Origin: Nephrocerus scutellatus
Lineage: Eukaryota > Arthropoda > Insecta > Diptera > Pipunculidae
DNA: 64,000 nucleotides
Reading direction: 5' to 3'
NCBI GenBank assembly: GCA_947095585.1
Contig: OX352765.1
Coordinates: forward strand, 29,169,821 to 29,233,820
The stretch's first letter is position 1. Every line of letters begins with the position of its first letter. Shown piece after piece: positions 29,230 through 43,629 of the stretch. Below the pieces are notes generated by a model. That model saw only the letters and a program-made list of their open reading frames with translations, made no database searches and had not been told where the DNA came from. Position numbers and translations under genes: made by a program.

Positions 29230-31589
29230 ATTTTTACTAATTCTTTATCTTTATTTTTTATTTAGTTTTTGTTTTGATTTTTAAACTTTAAAGATAACTT
29301 TAACCTTTAATTTAATTTATCTATAAAACACATTTTTTTGCAAACATTCTTAAAACTTAAGAGTTTCTATTTTTTTTTACTTATTAACTTATTTATTTAT
29401 TTGTTCCAGTTTTTAAAGAAATATTATATTTTAAAGTTGATAAAATTTTTTTTTATTCAATTATTAAACTAAAATATCTTTGTTAGTATCAGTTCTTTCC
29501 AAAAAATTGTTTTTTCATCTGCAGGCATTGAGAAATTGTTTCCATCCAGAAAGGAAAGACATATTTCTGAAAGGATATTCCTAAAAGTGAACATTTTTTA
29601 TTTTTATTTTCCTTGGTGTGTGTTATCACTACAAAAAAAGCCGCAACGGGTTTTTTTGATTGCGAACGAACCTATATTATTTCGCAATTCATTTATTTTT
29701 TCGATTGGGCAATAAAACTTCAACAGATCCAGATTTTATTCTTCATCTCCCACTATGATTTCATTAAAATATAATGCCTATGCGATACTATGAATTTCCC
29801 TCCTTGTGTAATACTAATAATCATTATTATTTAGAGGATAATATGCAATTTCAATTGCTGATTAAAGCGATACACAACAGCGCCAAAAGTAATACACGAA
29901 GGTGTAAAGTCGAAAAACATTGCAGTGGAATCGATCCGAACAAAGTCAGTCAGCGTCAGGCGTCTGATATGAAAAAAAACTAAAATCAAATTGAATTCAA
30001 ATTGATTTGTTGAGATTGCAAGCTGCCAGGCAGTAGAGATGAGGTGCCGACGCTGAACTCCATTACATCCATACAGAGGAGACAACCCACACGATAACAT
30101 TTCTATTAGCCATGTTTGGCTATCGGAAGTGAGAATTATCGTCGGTAAGTAACAATTTTCGCTCCTCTTTAGCTGGCACCCTGGCACTCCCCTACGGCGA
30201 CGGCAATTCAGCTCAAATATTATTCTGCAATTTTGCGAGATTTATTTTGTGTGCAGCGAGCAATTTTCGCGCGGGTGGATGTAGTTAATGATTTCTGTAT
30301 TTATCTTACTCTAAGCACTTTGTTTTTATTTTTATTTGGTTAACGCTTCACTTCTTATGAGAACCAAATAAAAATTTCAATAGAGAGCGCCTCCGCAGTT
30401 TTGGTGCAACCGTTTAATGGTTTCTTAAATGGGCAAATGCCGGCCTCTGATTGATGCTTGACAGAACTTTATTGATCTTGGAGTAAATGAGCATTATATT
30501 TTCTCACGGGTTTTTATGTATATTTGCAACTAATTAAGTTTTTATTTTTAAGATAATTTTGAAAAAAAAAACGCATTATTAGTGGATAAATCCAACATTC
30601 AAAGTAATTTATTTATGTTATAAGGAATCCCCAAATGTTAGCACTATTCATATACAAAATGGTGTTAACATTTGGTTATGATTAGTTATAACATAAATAA
30701 AATACTTTGTATGTTCTAATAATTTTACTGAAAATCTAAATATTTGGACAAATGAAAGATTAAAATTATTCAGTACACTGAACAGTTGTACAGGCTTTGG
30801 AGAAGAAGACCCTTCTCACAAAGAAAACTTCATAAAAATGGAAACAACGAATATAAAAAAAATTAATCTTAGCAGTACGTCCGTGAAGTTTATTTAACAT
30901 AAGTTCTTTCACGTAAAACGTAGGAAAGAAAGTGAATAATTGCATACAGAGCAACAAGTTCAATAGTTTACCAACGGTAAAAATTCGACTTAGCGTTCTT
31001 ACAAACACAACGTTTCCTTTTTTTCCACAGAAATTGTCATACAAAGAACAAAATAGAAATATACGTCGTCTATTGTATAAAATTCTTAGAAGCTATAGGT
31101 GTCACTTGTGAATGCTAAGCATATACAAGTCGCGTAACTCCACTGACTGACTGACTTTTGTACAACAAGAAGCAGTCAACGCACAACAGAACGAAGTTGG
31201 CGTTCCATACGTACATCTTTAACAATGCTTCGGGTCTCTCAATGTAAATTTTAATATTCCTCCCAGAAAAAAAAATTTTCATCGAAGATAAATTATTCAA
31301 ACAGTGTCTAAGACATTATTATATTGACCAATGTAGCATATGTCTACAATCATATGTGACTCAGATAACTAATTGCAAATTATTGCTACTAATTTGCTGC
31401 TGGCATTGTTGCTATTGGTTGAATAGTCTTCGAGCAATTAACATGTAATTGTATTGTCTTATTACTTGTGAAAGTATTTTTGTATTCTACATGCGACCAC
31501 AGGATCAAAGTTGTTAAGTTGTTTTATATAAGGTCTATTTATTTGGGTATTTTGAAGACTTAGTCTTACACCTGGATTGAGTTTGGCAT
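29230..31589. other. Unassigned AT-rich DNA
   Basis: It begins with a very T-rich stretch (about 29218-29500). The 118-codon minus frame at 29831-30187 has no recognisable domain. Nothing else is seen. Confidence 0.45.
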
Positions 31590-33700
31590 CATCTTCATAT
31601 TTGGCTCTACAACCGGGAGCCGATGTCATTCATCCAGTTTTGCATCCCTAAACTCTGGGCGTCCGGGCCTACGCCATCCTTCCAGCGTAGGCTTGGCCAA
31701 CCTCGCTGTCGTGTTCCATAAATCCCACCGCAAAAGACTTTTCGAGGAGGATCGTCTTCGCTCATGCGAGTTAGAAGTCCTGCCCACCGGAGCCTACCGA
31801 ACTTAATTCCATTCACGATGTAGACATTGCGGTAACGCTCGTAAATATTATCATTATAGAGTCTCCGGAATCGTCATTCCTCATATACGAAGCCAACAAA
31901 TCTCCATAAGACTTTTATCACGAACGCTTTTTTTAAACAACCGTGCGCGCATTTCTGGTTCCATGCTGTTTTCGGCTGCTACAGTTGACCCGAGATAGTT
32001 AAAGGATTGCTCTACTTCAAATTCGCGCTCCACTGTTTTAATTGCGGGACCAATGTTTGATCTTCTATTCGCAGACGAGGCCACCAAGTCCTTTGTTTCG
32101 AACTCAATTATGAGCAGCCCCAGATTTCGTTCCCCTGCTCAATCTGGATGAAAGCTTCCTGTACAGCTCTTGGGTTTCTACCAATGATGTCAATATTGTC
32201 TGCGTAAGCCGGTATCTAAAAGGACCTATAGAGGATTATTCCTCTCGCTGTTACGTCAGTGTCTCGGATCACTTTCATCCCCTTATCGGAGCCCGATATA
32301 GATGTTGAATAGTTTTGATAGTAAACCGGATATTTTTACTTGGCTTATAAAATTGCTCATGGTCATGACTCATGACTTTATAAAATTCTACTCTGGCTGT
32401 GCTATCATAGGCGGCTTTAAATTCTTTAAAAAGATGGTATAGTGAGTTTTAAAACTCTAGACATTTTTCCATCGACTGCCTAAGGGTGTAAATCTGATAA
32501 GTAAATGATTTGACTTGGATGAAGTCACACTGGTATGGACCAATGATGACTTTAGCGTATCCTACATTAAAGTATAGAGGAGAAAATCTTATACGTGGTA
32601 CCTAACAACGTTATACCACGACAACTGCTGCATATTGTGATATCTCTCTTCATATGTATTGGGCACAGAATGCCTCTTCGCCAGTCTTCTGGCATCGCTC
32701 CCATTATTACTCCCATATTTGCACTATTTATTTATAAATTGCTTGGTTTATTGTGTGACCTCCTGTTTTAATCAGTTCCGCTGGGATCTCATCTGATACC
32801 GGGGCCTTATTATTTTTGAGCCGATTCATCGCTCTGATAAATTCGTCTATGCTTGGTGGCTTCAACAAAGTATGGTCTTCGGTCATTGGTGAAGCCTCCA
32901 ATTCGCTGGCCGTTTAACAAATCCTGAAAGTACTCTTCCAATCGCTATAAGATGGCTTTGAATTCGGTGATTAGTTTACCCTTTTTTGTCTTTGCAGTAT
33001 GTGCAACTCGGTTGATATTGCTTCATACCGCGAACTCTTTGGTAGAACTTCCGGGCCTGGTGCGGTCCTTGCTCTCTGTACTGTTCGAGTTTACGGACGA
33101 TATTCTTCTCCCAGGCTGCTTTCTTTCGTCAATGAACGGTTTTTTCATATATTCTCAGCTCTTTATAGTCATCTTCGCGTGCCCGCGTTCTATAAGATAG
33201 TTGCATTGCTCGGTATGCAATATTCTTACGTTCAGGCGCTAGCTTACATTCTTCATCAAACCAGTCATTCCAATCTCTTCGACTACTGCCTAAGATGGGG
33301 TCAGTAGTGATAATGACAGTATTCTTAAGGCATGCCCATTTCTCTTCAACGCCCGACTACTCAGCCCGAGGACTTACTCTCCCTGCATTAAGGGCGAGTC
33401 AAGTAATAGAACTTGACCGTAGTTGTTTCTGGTCTCTTCGTTGCGAAGGGCAGCCGTGTTAACTCGTATCTGTTTCGCGGATGCAGTCTTTCGTGATAAT
33501 ATAATCAACGCTCTGAGCACCATAATGACAATATAGTGATCCGAGTCGACGTTGGCACCTTGGTTCGTTAGTTTAGGTTGTGGCGGTGGTCTATCAACAC
33601 GTGCTCTATCTGGTTGTGAGTGGCTCCATCAGGAGATAGCCAGGTGGCTTTGTGGATATTTTTACGCGCAAACCTTATACTCGCAACGACCAAATTATTG
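31590..33700 (-). pseudogene. Decayed LINE, copy B (endonuclease end to RT C-terminus)
   Basis: This is the longest copy of the family also seen at 23930 and 43630. On the minus strand from 33700: WLSPDGATHNQIEHVLID (endonuclease C-terminal motif, usually NQIDHVLID), the linker, LLKPPSIDEFIRAMNRLKNN and APVSDEIPAELIK (RT start). The catalytic box is AYADNIDIIGRN (second Asp changed to Asn, near 32170-32205). FNYLGSTVAAENSM (near 31980) and the C-terminal LRWAGLLTRMSEDDPPRKVF with GWPSLRWKDGV (31607-31816) follow. Many stops and frame changes show it is dead. Confidence 0.85.
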
Positions 33701-34190
33701 CTTGTTTTTCATGAAGCTCTTTAGTAAAAACTGCTAAGAAGATATCTGACCGAACGTTAGAAAAGCTTTTAATGAATGGTATTATATCGCAAATTTACAG
33801 TCCAAATGCGAGGATACCAGAGTCAACAGCGATAACTCCTCGACTAATTCAAACCAATTAATTTTGCTTCTAAAACCGAATGGTTTTTGATTTTTAACCA
33901 AAAACAAGCCCCCATAATTTTTCTTGTATTTATTTTTCTTTTGTTGTTGTTCACATTTCAGTATCTTACAAATATTTAAAACAAATGAACAGTTTTAATT
34001 TAATAAGAGAAGTAGAATATTTTGTTTATAAATATTATACAAGAATTTTGTATCGGAGTTTTACAGCTGGGGTAAACCTCAGTGTGACCAGTGTTCAATA
34101 CATTTAAGGTCGTTACAATAAATTACTATAGGTGACTCTTTAAGTTCAAATCAATTTCTTTATACTTTTATGACTCGAATACAATTGAGG
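33701..34190. other. Unassigned AT-rich DNA
   Basis: I see nothing recognisable here. Confidence 0.4.
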
Positions 34191-34194
34191 TCTT

Positions 34195-34470
34195 ATATTT
34201 TTGATGCATAAGTTGACCTTCACGTAGATCTGGTGTTGCAAGGATCTGGACGATACGTATGTCAGTGAGTTACTTCAGCGATGCGCGATTGCTTAAACAG
34301 GCAATTCGTGGATCTAGATGATGCTTAATTCGAACAGTGCTTTACTTGAGAGATATGTAGATCGGGTGGTGACCTCTAAAATGCGTATGTCGAGTGGTGT
34401 GTTACTTCAACGACGCGTAATTCGAACATTTCTTCACAGGCGATGCGTAGATACTTAGCGTGAGTCGAAC
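34195..34470. repeat. Degenerate GC-richer repeats
   Basis: Loose repeats of TTACTTCARCGAYGCG followed by ATTCG or GTAGATC occur near 34269, 34341, 34402 and 34432, with uneven spacing (32-72 bp). This may be an old minisatellite. Confidence 0.4.
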
Positions 34471-37400
34471 GGTGCGATTTCTTAATTAATTGATCCAAGT
34501 TTAAAGAATTTTTAATAAGCATTCATAGCATAACTATTGCGTATTAACACGCATAAGTGTTCGGCTACGTATACAGTAGTTCACTCAGCCCTGCGGCTTC
34601 TTGGTTGGTATGTTATCGTAGCCTTTTTAAGTGCATTCTCGCATCAATGGAGATTGTCTCATTTACCAATTCGAAGTTAAGTTCGCGTCAAAAGTCCCCT
34701 ATAGATTTATTTGAAACCGTTGGAATTTATCAATATTTGATTGAGATTTTTGTATCTGTTTATAAATTAAACGTTAACTATGTAATAATATAGGCAATTC
34801 TATCATTCCTTGGCAAATGGATTCATCCCAAGATATTTTGCTGAACTTCAAAAATCAATAAAGGGAATTGTGATTATTTTTTGTAAAATCGACATGAACT
34901 TACTTTGAGCTATAAGTGTACTCAGTTGTTTTTGGTTCATCTGAGAAAATGTCACATTTTTTTTAATCAAAAGTTAAAAAATTAAAAAATAAAAAAAAAT
35001 AATTAAAGACCATGATGATTAAATCAATGGAATGTTGTTTGAATGAAAGTAACACTAGTCTCAGTGCTCAGTGCTCCACAGCTCCAAAGAGGCAAAATCA
35101 TAGTACGGTATTTGTAACTGATAGTGGTGCATTTAAATTTAATTGAATACTAAATAAATTTTAAAGAAGCTATCTTTTACACTGCAAAGACATCTATGTA
35201 ACTGTAGTTTAACAACTACACTTTTACCGAGATGAATATTTGTAGCGTGTCATCTCCGATCGGTATTCAAATGTGCACGTTTCTTTCATTTAGTTCAGAA
35301 ATCTCAGAAAATTCATAAATTTTAATCTTATCTAACTAAGCTCTAACCATAGCTGACCACATGCCACAACATTCCATCGAGGGACCCTCATCAGGGAAGA
35401 TCCATAATTCAAAATGTTTATGCTTGCATGGCGTTTAAGTGTTTTTTGTGCTTAATCCCTGAGTTCTTAGTTATAGTTTACAAAGATACACAATCGCGTA
35501 TTTGTTCCTGATACTAACGCGAAACACCACTTGGACATATTAAAACAGACACACTCACAGAATTATAGTCGGACATTAATTTATTTCGATTAAATACATA
35601 CATGGAGACCGTCCAATCTCCATTCATTCACACCTGGAGGGAGGATGAGTCTTTTTTTTTTTTGGTGAATCCAATGCAAGCATTTACGCTGAACGACCTT
35701 CTTACTGAATGTTGGCTGGTTTGTGGACATTATTAATTGCACAGTGGATTATTGACAACGCCGCGTTTGGAGCTCTTCGGTCGTGAGATTTTGTATTATT
35801 AATTGCCGCGATAAACGCCGAAGATAAGGATTTCGCTTAAGTTGGTGTTAAATTTAAGTTTATTTTGCGCAAGCTTCATCTTGTGGCGGAATTAATGATC
35901 AGGAATCTGCGAGCAAAAGCGATCAGATCAATAAAATCACAAAAACGGTTTGGCTTTTTTATTTTGTTAGTTCTGTGACTACAAATGATTTCTGCTGCCT
36001 ATATTACAATAATAGTGTTGGTAAAAGCAGCAGAAGAAACTTGAATAAGACAATAATTTCAGCAACACTTTATCTAAACTGAGCTCCAAATAACATAAAG
36101 CTATTTCAACGTGGGCAATTTTGCTTAAGTTTTCAGTTATGAAAATACGAGTATACCCAAGGAGGAACCGACGAGTTAATGCGATATTAATATCATAAAT
36201 GCATGGTTCATTAAAGAATGCTAAACTGCTGCTCACGCTGCTGTTGAGTGTGCCTTAGCTAAACGCTACGTACATGCGTGACGAAAGATTTTCTCTACAA
36301 TTAACGTGATTAACTTACAAGTCTATCATATTAAACTGCACTCAGCACTTTGACTAACTATTTATTATGAGTATAAATACATAACTTATGATAAAATTGC
36401 AGGTAAAAACTTGCAGCTTTAAATTATTGACCGTATCAACAATTCAATGAAACACGTTTCTGATGGCTTGACTATACGGAGGCTTATGGTATACTACCGA
36501 ACACGTTAACGATTTTATTTTCAAAAAATTAAACTCAAAGCAACATTGATTAAGATTTGAATACGCAAAGTCTATTTTACTGATAATGAAATCAAGTTTT
36601 TGCCTGCAGTCTTTCGATTACATCAGCTCAGAGACTGACAGGCGATTAACTCGCTGCTGATTTCAGTGTCGATCAATCAACCTGTGTGCATTGCGTGATC
36701 TATCAGATTCAATATATAATCACTCCAGTGTGCATAATTGGTAATAATATACATTGGTAAAAAGAACAACAATATCCAAATCTCCAAGTCTGTAGTATCA
36801 TTAGGTATATCAGCAGTGCTTTTCGTTCTGTAGTGACTATTTTTATTGGGTATCTATCTAATTCTACTAGTTTGTTCTCTTTGTAGTTCTGACGCTTTCT
36901 CCATGTTAAAGAGACTTTCATTAATGTTCCTATTAAGGACATTTACGAAGCACTTACCCAGACAGGAGTGGAACCCTTTCTAAATCAGGTTAGCAAGTGG
37001 AGCAGTCCGATGAACCGCAACACATCAATTGTTATGGCTCTACTACAGTAAAAGGAGAACCACCGTGTTGATATCAAATTCTCGGAAGGCTTTTGTCAGA
37101 ATTGTAAGAGAGCAATCAGTACGGGTCACTGGTTAGTGAGAAGACATGCTGCCAAGCTAGGTATTTTTTTTATAGACAAACCCTAGCCCAATTGGCTGAT
37201 ACTGCGACCTAAAAAGATGCAGGAACTGCAAATAGGTAAATGGGAATGAAACTTGCAGATATCCTGCCCTAGTAGGGTGCAGACTCCGCACTTTTGACCC
37301 ACCATTTTTTGCCGACATTTCAAAGAGTACAGGTTTATCCAAATATCCATTGATAGGTATTTCGAGCTCTGTGGTGACAAAAAGTCGCAAACAAGGCCCT

Positions 37401-39029
37401 CGTAATAGCAGCGGCCACCGCTACTCTACTTACCAAACTACCTATCTTACATAATTATACCGTTAGCACTTTTCTTAGCAATTTTGAATATATGGTTTTT
37501 TTCCTAATGTTACGCACCAAAGATAGGAGATCAAAAATATTTCTATATATTTTAAATCTATAAAGGAGATGTTGGGGTTAATTTATACTTTATCGTTTAT
37601 CTTAAAAGTTTCGTTTTACTTTTTTGTCGGAAGAAGTTTTGTAATAAATACACAAAATTTTCTGTAAACGTAAATATTCCTATGTCGTTCGTTCGATCTG
37701 CACAGCGCTTATTTCCATTTCAATTATTTACTATAAGCAGAATAAGGTATTTCACATATAGACATAATAAGAACATGCATCGTCAACTACTATCGCACAG
37801 TCGCACACACCTGAACTCTGATTGGCCATCAACTCGTGCACAAATTAGCGTAGAAACTGTTTAGAGACCAGCACGAACGCACGTCAGTAATTAAAACAGG
37901 TAATTGCTGCTTGTTAACGCGTTAACACCACTTGACAAAATATAGCGGAGGTTTTTCCCTTTAAGGAACCAGCGCACAGCCAGCTAGGCTCGTGCCACAG
38001 AAACACTCGTACTGTTTGGTATTCTTTTGTTTCTTGATCTGTAAGACTTTGCTATGTTTGGAGGTAGATCGTGATTCAAGTATTCGATTGCTCCAAACAA
38101 ATTTATTTTAACCATTGGCGAACTTAATTTATTCAAATTACCCGCGCGACAAAAACAGCCATTTCTAATCTACGCCACTAATGAGTCTTAATTAATGCAT
38201 TGGAATTTGTTAAAGGGATAACGAGGATTTAAATTAGTACATTACCATTACATTTCACTCAGCAGAATAACAAATAAAATAAAATTAAAAAATAGCTAAC
38301 AAGAAGACAACTTTAGAGTATAATTATGTTAATTAAAAATAGCATTATTCTACAAAGGTTCCATATATCACACCTGACTTGCGTAGGTGGTGGAACATTT
38401 TACAGTGATTGGCAGGTTGCGACTTTTATAATTATTTTCTATGTTAAACTAATAATATAAATAATTCATTAACATGTTCCAGCAAAAACGGTCAACAACA
38501 GGAAGCTGCCATTAGAATCAGATCCAATAGAGAAAAACTTGTTTTTCAAGATCACCTATGTTGGCGAGTATAAGTTCTTTGATTGAATGTGACAAATTTG
38601 TTTAACAACAAGTTATAAGCTTTGCTGTTGTTGCTTTTGCTTAATACGCACAATCAATAGGATTAAATAAATTAATAATCAATATTAAAGAATTAAAAAA
38701 TTGCTGTGTACAGTGCTGGCATGTTTTCTTGTAAAATTATTCATAAAACCATTGTGACATTTATGTTTTTCTCAATGATTCTTATGTTCAATATGTCATA
38801 AATAATTTGTCGAAAGAAAATTAATATCAGTCTTCGGTATGAATAAATTTTTTCAGTTGTTTTGAAATGCAATTCAAAAATGGGTGCAAAACATTGGCGT
38901 TATAGATCCATGAACATTTGTGTTCTTATATCTTTTAAAAGATGTGATATTTTCAATTCGATTGCAGTGAATGGTAGTCATTAGTAGAATGATAGTTGAT
39001 CTCTCCCTCCAATAAGATACATTTAATAA
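34471..39029. other. Long stretch without recognised genes
   Basis: There is no domain-bearing frame or transposon end. The open frames at 34557-34793, 35979-36236, 36709-36942 and 37157-37390 have no motif. A T run lies near 35651-35663. Host regulatory or intronic sequence is possible but not shown. Confidence 0.4.
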
Positions 39030-40870
39030 GACCAACCTAGCATTTAATGCAAAACCCCCTAAAAGAAAAGTATGGTTACACTAGAAAGCCGACTGGGATG
39101 GCCTCAACAATTTCTTTAGGAAATTTAACTGGCCACTTAATGCCAATAGTGGTGTGGATGCCATATCTGATACGATACTAAACATAATCTAGGAGGGTAT
39201 GAGACAATTTAACCCTTCCAAGACTTAGTGTATCAAACCGAAAGAAAATGCTTGGTATAATTTAAGCTGCAAAGATGCTACTACTACTCGGGAAGTTTTC
39301 GGTTATATAAAGAAAACCCCACATTGGAAAACCGAACCAAATTTAGACGAGGCATAAATGATTGCAATGCCTACCTTAAACGAGTCAAATTCTTCCTTGA
39401 CCAGAAAATGAGATAAAAAATACTTAAATGTCCCAAGGGAAGTAAACATTTTTCGTCATTCGTGAAACGAATTAAAAATACTGTCTCGTTTTCAATTCCA
39501 ACGCTCATTCACAATGACATTCCAACTGTCAGATCTATAGACAAGGACGAATCTTGCTATCGGACCGGACCTGTCATGTGGCTAGAGTATTAAATGATCC
39601 CAACATTAATAAAACTGCTGGTCCTGATGGTATTCCCGCTATAGTTTTGAAGAGGTGTTCTTCAACATTGGCACTGCCACTGCGCAGGTTTTTCCATTTC
39701 TCTTATTCCCCTAGAGTCGTTCCAATGAATTGGAATATAGCCTTTATCCAGCCTGAAAGCAAATTTGTTGCACTCAATATTTCCAAAGCATTTGACAGAG
39801 TCTGTCAACAAGCTCTTTTGTCTAAAACAATCCAGGTCGTGTTGGATTGTTTCAAATACAGTGTTCACCGCATAAACGTCGGTGTTTCTCAAGGTTCTGT
39901 TTTGTCTCCGACACTATTTCTGATTTTCATTAATGATCTCATATCCGCCACTTCTAATCCAATCCATTCTCTCGCTGATGAGGGCACTCTTAGATTTTCT
40001 TATGATTTAACGCTTTCTGCACGCCCAAATTCGTCGCAAGTGGAACTTGAACAACAACGTATGTTGAACACATTCTGATTCTTGGCAGCATAACAAGGTG
40101 GGGAATACACAATAGAGTTGAATTTAACGCTTCTAAAACCCAATTCTGCCTTTGTCGTCCAAGCGTAATTTAAACCCCCAACCTTTATCCATGAATGGAT
40201 CTGGCATTATAGAAACTGAACAACTCTCAATACTAGGTATGTGCGTTAACAACAAGCTTCGTTAGAACGACCACATATTTGCCATCGCCAAGAATGCTGC
40301 GAGATGTTTAGGTTTCCTAAAACTGTGCAAGATGTACTTCACTCCTTCAGATCTGGCTACTATTTACAAGGCGTACATTCGACCTAAACTTGAATACAAT
40401 TGTATTGTCTGGGCAGATGCCCACAAGACCACATTGCATCTACTAGACAGAACCCAGAACCACGCGTTATAACTCATTGGTGACGTTAATGTCGCGAAAA
40501 AAATCGAATCGCTTGAACATCGTAGAAATCTTTCCTGCTTGTCATTCTTTTATCGCTTTTTTCACAAGAGGTGTTCAAAAGAAATATCCAGATGCATCCC
40601 GCCCATTGTCGAACCCATCCGTAATACCCGTACCTCAACTTGAGCCCACGGGTCCGCCATTAACCCTATCTTCGGACGTTCTAATCAATTCATAGATTCC
40701 TTCTTTAGACGCACAATAGTGATGTGGAATGAATTGCTTTATTCTGTGTTTCCGCATTTGTATGATCTGCAGTCATTTAAGACACGCGTGCGTAGACATC
40801 TCACCTTGACCTCTACCTAATTTCCTAACGCCCACGCTGTGCAATTATTAAAAAAAACTTTAATACTTTA
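39030..40870 (+). pseudogene. Decayed Jockey-like LINE ORF2 and 3' end
   Basis: The plus strand reads YTRKADWDGLNNFFRKFNW (pre-RT region, about 39073), then NKTAGPDGIPAIVLKRC (39609 onward), NISKAFDRVCQQALLSK, and VGVSQGSVLSPTLFLIFIND. The catalytic box is degraded to LADEGTL (usually FADDSTL). Further degraded thumb and C-terminal pieces run to about 40800. The 174-codon open segment 39554-40078 lacks the block between AFIQP and SKFVALNISKAF, so there is an internal deletion. The 3' end carries CGCCCACGCTGTGC and an A-rich tail near 40848, shared with 1258-1475 and 63921-64000. Confidence 0.85.
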
Positions 40871-43629
40871 GGTTTATCGTCCCCTAAAGGAAGTAAGCAA
40901 TAGAGGTCAAATCACATGATCTTGACAGGCAAATTTATAAAAATCAAAATATTGGCAAATTCTGACTTAAATAAGTCGATGCTTTGGGTTAATCAGGATT
41001 ATTATTATGCATTTTTTCTTGAAATATTAAATTATCATGGTCCGGCAATGGTTTTAAGTTATCTTTGGCATCCATTTTGAAGCCACAAGCAAGTAAAAGA
41101 AGAAGAACCGAAAATCTTATATATCAAGAAATCCGTTATGCCAATAATGTGACCTTATCTCAAACGTAGTTTTTTCATAAAACAACAGCTCACCTTTCAA
41201 CTAGTACAGAGCTTTGAAACGAAAAAAGTTATGGACTGATGAGTAGATTTATGGGAATTTGGCAGAGTTCTATAATAAAAGTCAGCAATATGACAGATTG
41301 GTTTTACAGTTCCTACTCTCGTGCCTTGTAAGCAAATTTTTGGGCTAAGAAGTGAGATGAGAGCGAAATAATCTCACAGACAATGATCGTAGTTTCAGTA
41401 AATTCTTAACTCCGATGATCAAATTCTTATGTGTTTGTCTTTGCAATATTTGCCACCACTAATGTGCGTAAGCAGGGTTTTACTACCAATTCAATAAAGA
41501 CCGATCAGTCAACGCATAAATTTGTGCAGCATCTTACTTTCATGTGTAAAATATTAGCATGGTAATATTTTTAAAATGGAACTAAGTGATATTAGCAAAA
41601 AGATCCATCAAATAATTACCATTTGGAAGACGATCAAATGCTGCGCTTACCAACCAACAACATTCAAAACTTCTGCGATTCTCTTAGCGGTACATTTTCT
41701 CTAAAACTTCCTATCTTTAAATAACTTTCAAAAATCAGATTATTTTTTTTTAAAACGTTCAAATTCAAGTAATAATCCTATATTACTGGAACACTTGTAC
41801 GAAGCAAATTTTTGTCTACAGGGCTAAGACTTATCTGGATTATTGAAAATAGACATATGGAACATGAGAACATTTAAAAACTGTACTAGTTTTAGATGCA
41901 TATGGCTTTTGAGAATATTCGCAAAAAAAAAACAAACAAACTTATGGATATAATTCTCTGATCTAGGTATATGTAAAATGATAAGTCTACTGGCAGTAAT
42001 CGATTATTGGCATGTTCTTGTATTCGAAATAAAATAATGCTTTACCAGTATGTCAGGTGGAGTAAATGTTTCATTATGTCAGGAAGCAATTTTGGTATAA
42101 TGTTTGTCAATCTTTTTCCTGAGAAAGATGAGCTGAATTTTTAGTCATTCGGGATTCTAAGAGCCTTCATATAAAATAACTCACAACTAACTCAGGAATG
42201 ATATTGTAAGCCATCATGACTATTTGATAATATATACTTTTTTTAATTCTATGATATTGCCGTTTTTATAACTATTTTTTATACTCATAATTGCAAAATG
42301 TACTTTCAATTAAATCAACAAAAAATAAAACATTTCAATTAATATCAACACACTTTGCCGTTATTGCATTAATTGGCTCTGATTATGTTGTTAGAATTCG
42401 ATAAATTTTCAATAAAACTAACAGCATTTTATTTTTATCTATTGATATAATAATAGTGCATTAAATTAGTTCCAGTATAGTTTTTATTAAAAAATTCATA
42501 CGACATAAAAATGAGTTTATGTCTTAAGTTTTTTGTTTCATTGACCAATTAACTGCGCACTTAAAGACTTGTTAAGTTTTATATTGGCACTAAAGCAGAA
42601 ATGCGTTTTATATTGGCACTAAAGCAGAAATGCGTTAATTGCATATAAATTATTAAAATATATAACTGTTAACATTTTGTTCAAATTTTTTTTACTGATT
42701 TCTGCTTTCTGTTTTCTAACATAACTTTGGCGATAGTTATAGAGCAATCTTAATTGCTGAATTTCTATGCTTTATAAAATTGTCGAAAATGCTTTGAAAA
42801 TGCTTTAATACAACTGAGGTGTAGGATATGAAAATAATAATTATTATTAAGCGCCTGATATAAAAACTTTTTTTGCCCATATCGCTGGTTAAATTACAAC
42901 TTAATTGGGTTCACTAGAAAACTAGAAACATATCTATTGGCTAGTTGTTTGACAACAAACAGATAATTATTTGAAAATATTGATTTATGGCTATTTGGAT
43001 CAGAGGAAAACAAAGTTATTTATTAAGACTCATAAATGACTTGAAGCAGAACGCAATTTTAAGCGGATCGTCTCTTTAGAGAAAGGAAAGATAGCTAACT
43101 TGTTATCATGCTTTTTAGCTTTCTCACCTATTGCCAAGAATTTTGCGCAAATTACAACAGCACAGTCGTCAGTTTCTTGTGTGTGCAGAATAAATATAAA
43201 GCTGTTAAACGCATCGTTCGCTTAGTAGTCACGAACACCACACATATAGCTTACTCGTATATAAAAGAAACTTTTTCAACTTGACGATATCTCAGGCAAA
43301 ATGTTGCAATTATTTTATTTTTAAAAACTTTTATTTAACTTGACTATTTTCGACTACTTTGAGGTCCTTTTTAACCACCTTTCATATGATCTGGAGAGCT
43401 GAAATTAATTTTGTGAGTGTCTAAGTCGAAAAAGTGACAAATGGTGATAATGACGCGATTATAGACAGTCTTGTCCTAAGCCTCTAGCATCACAACTCCT
43501 ATCTTATGCGTCCACGTCGCATCACTGGAAACTCAGCCAAATCAAGTAAACGATTTCGGTATCCAATCCGATTTGTATTAGCTTAGTTTCGACAGGTCAT
43601 GTCTTAAGTTAGGTTTGAAACAATCGGAA
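40871..43629. other. Unassigned AT-rich DNA
   Basis: There are no recognised genes; the stretch contains the short tandem duplication at 42577-42634. Confidence 0.45.
42577..42634. repeat. 29-bp perfect tandem duplication
   Basis: The unit beginning TTTTATATTGGCACTAAAGC is present twice without change (42577-42605 and 42606-42634). Confidence 0.95.

Noticed and set aside
29831..30187. A 118-codon minus-strand gene
   Set aside because: No domain or motif; length is within chance for this region and there is no supporting context.
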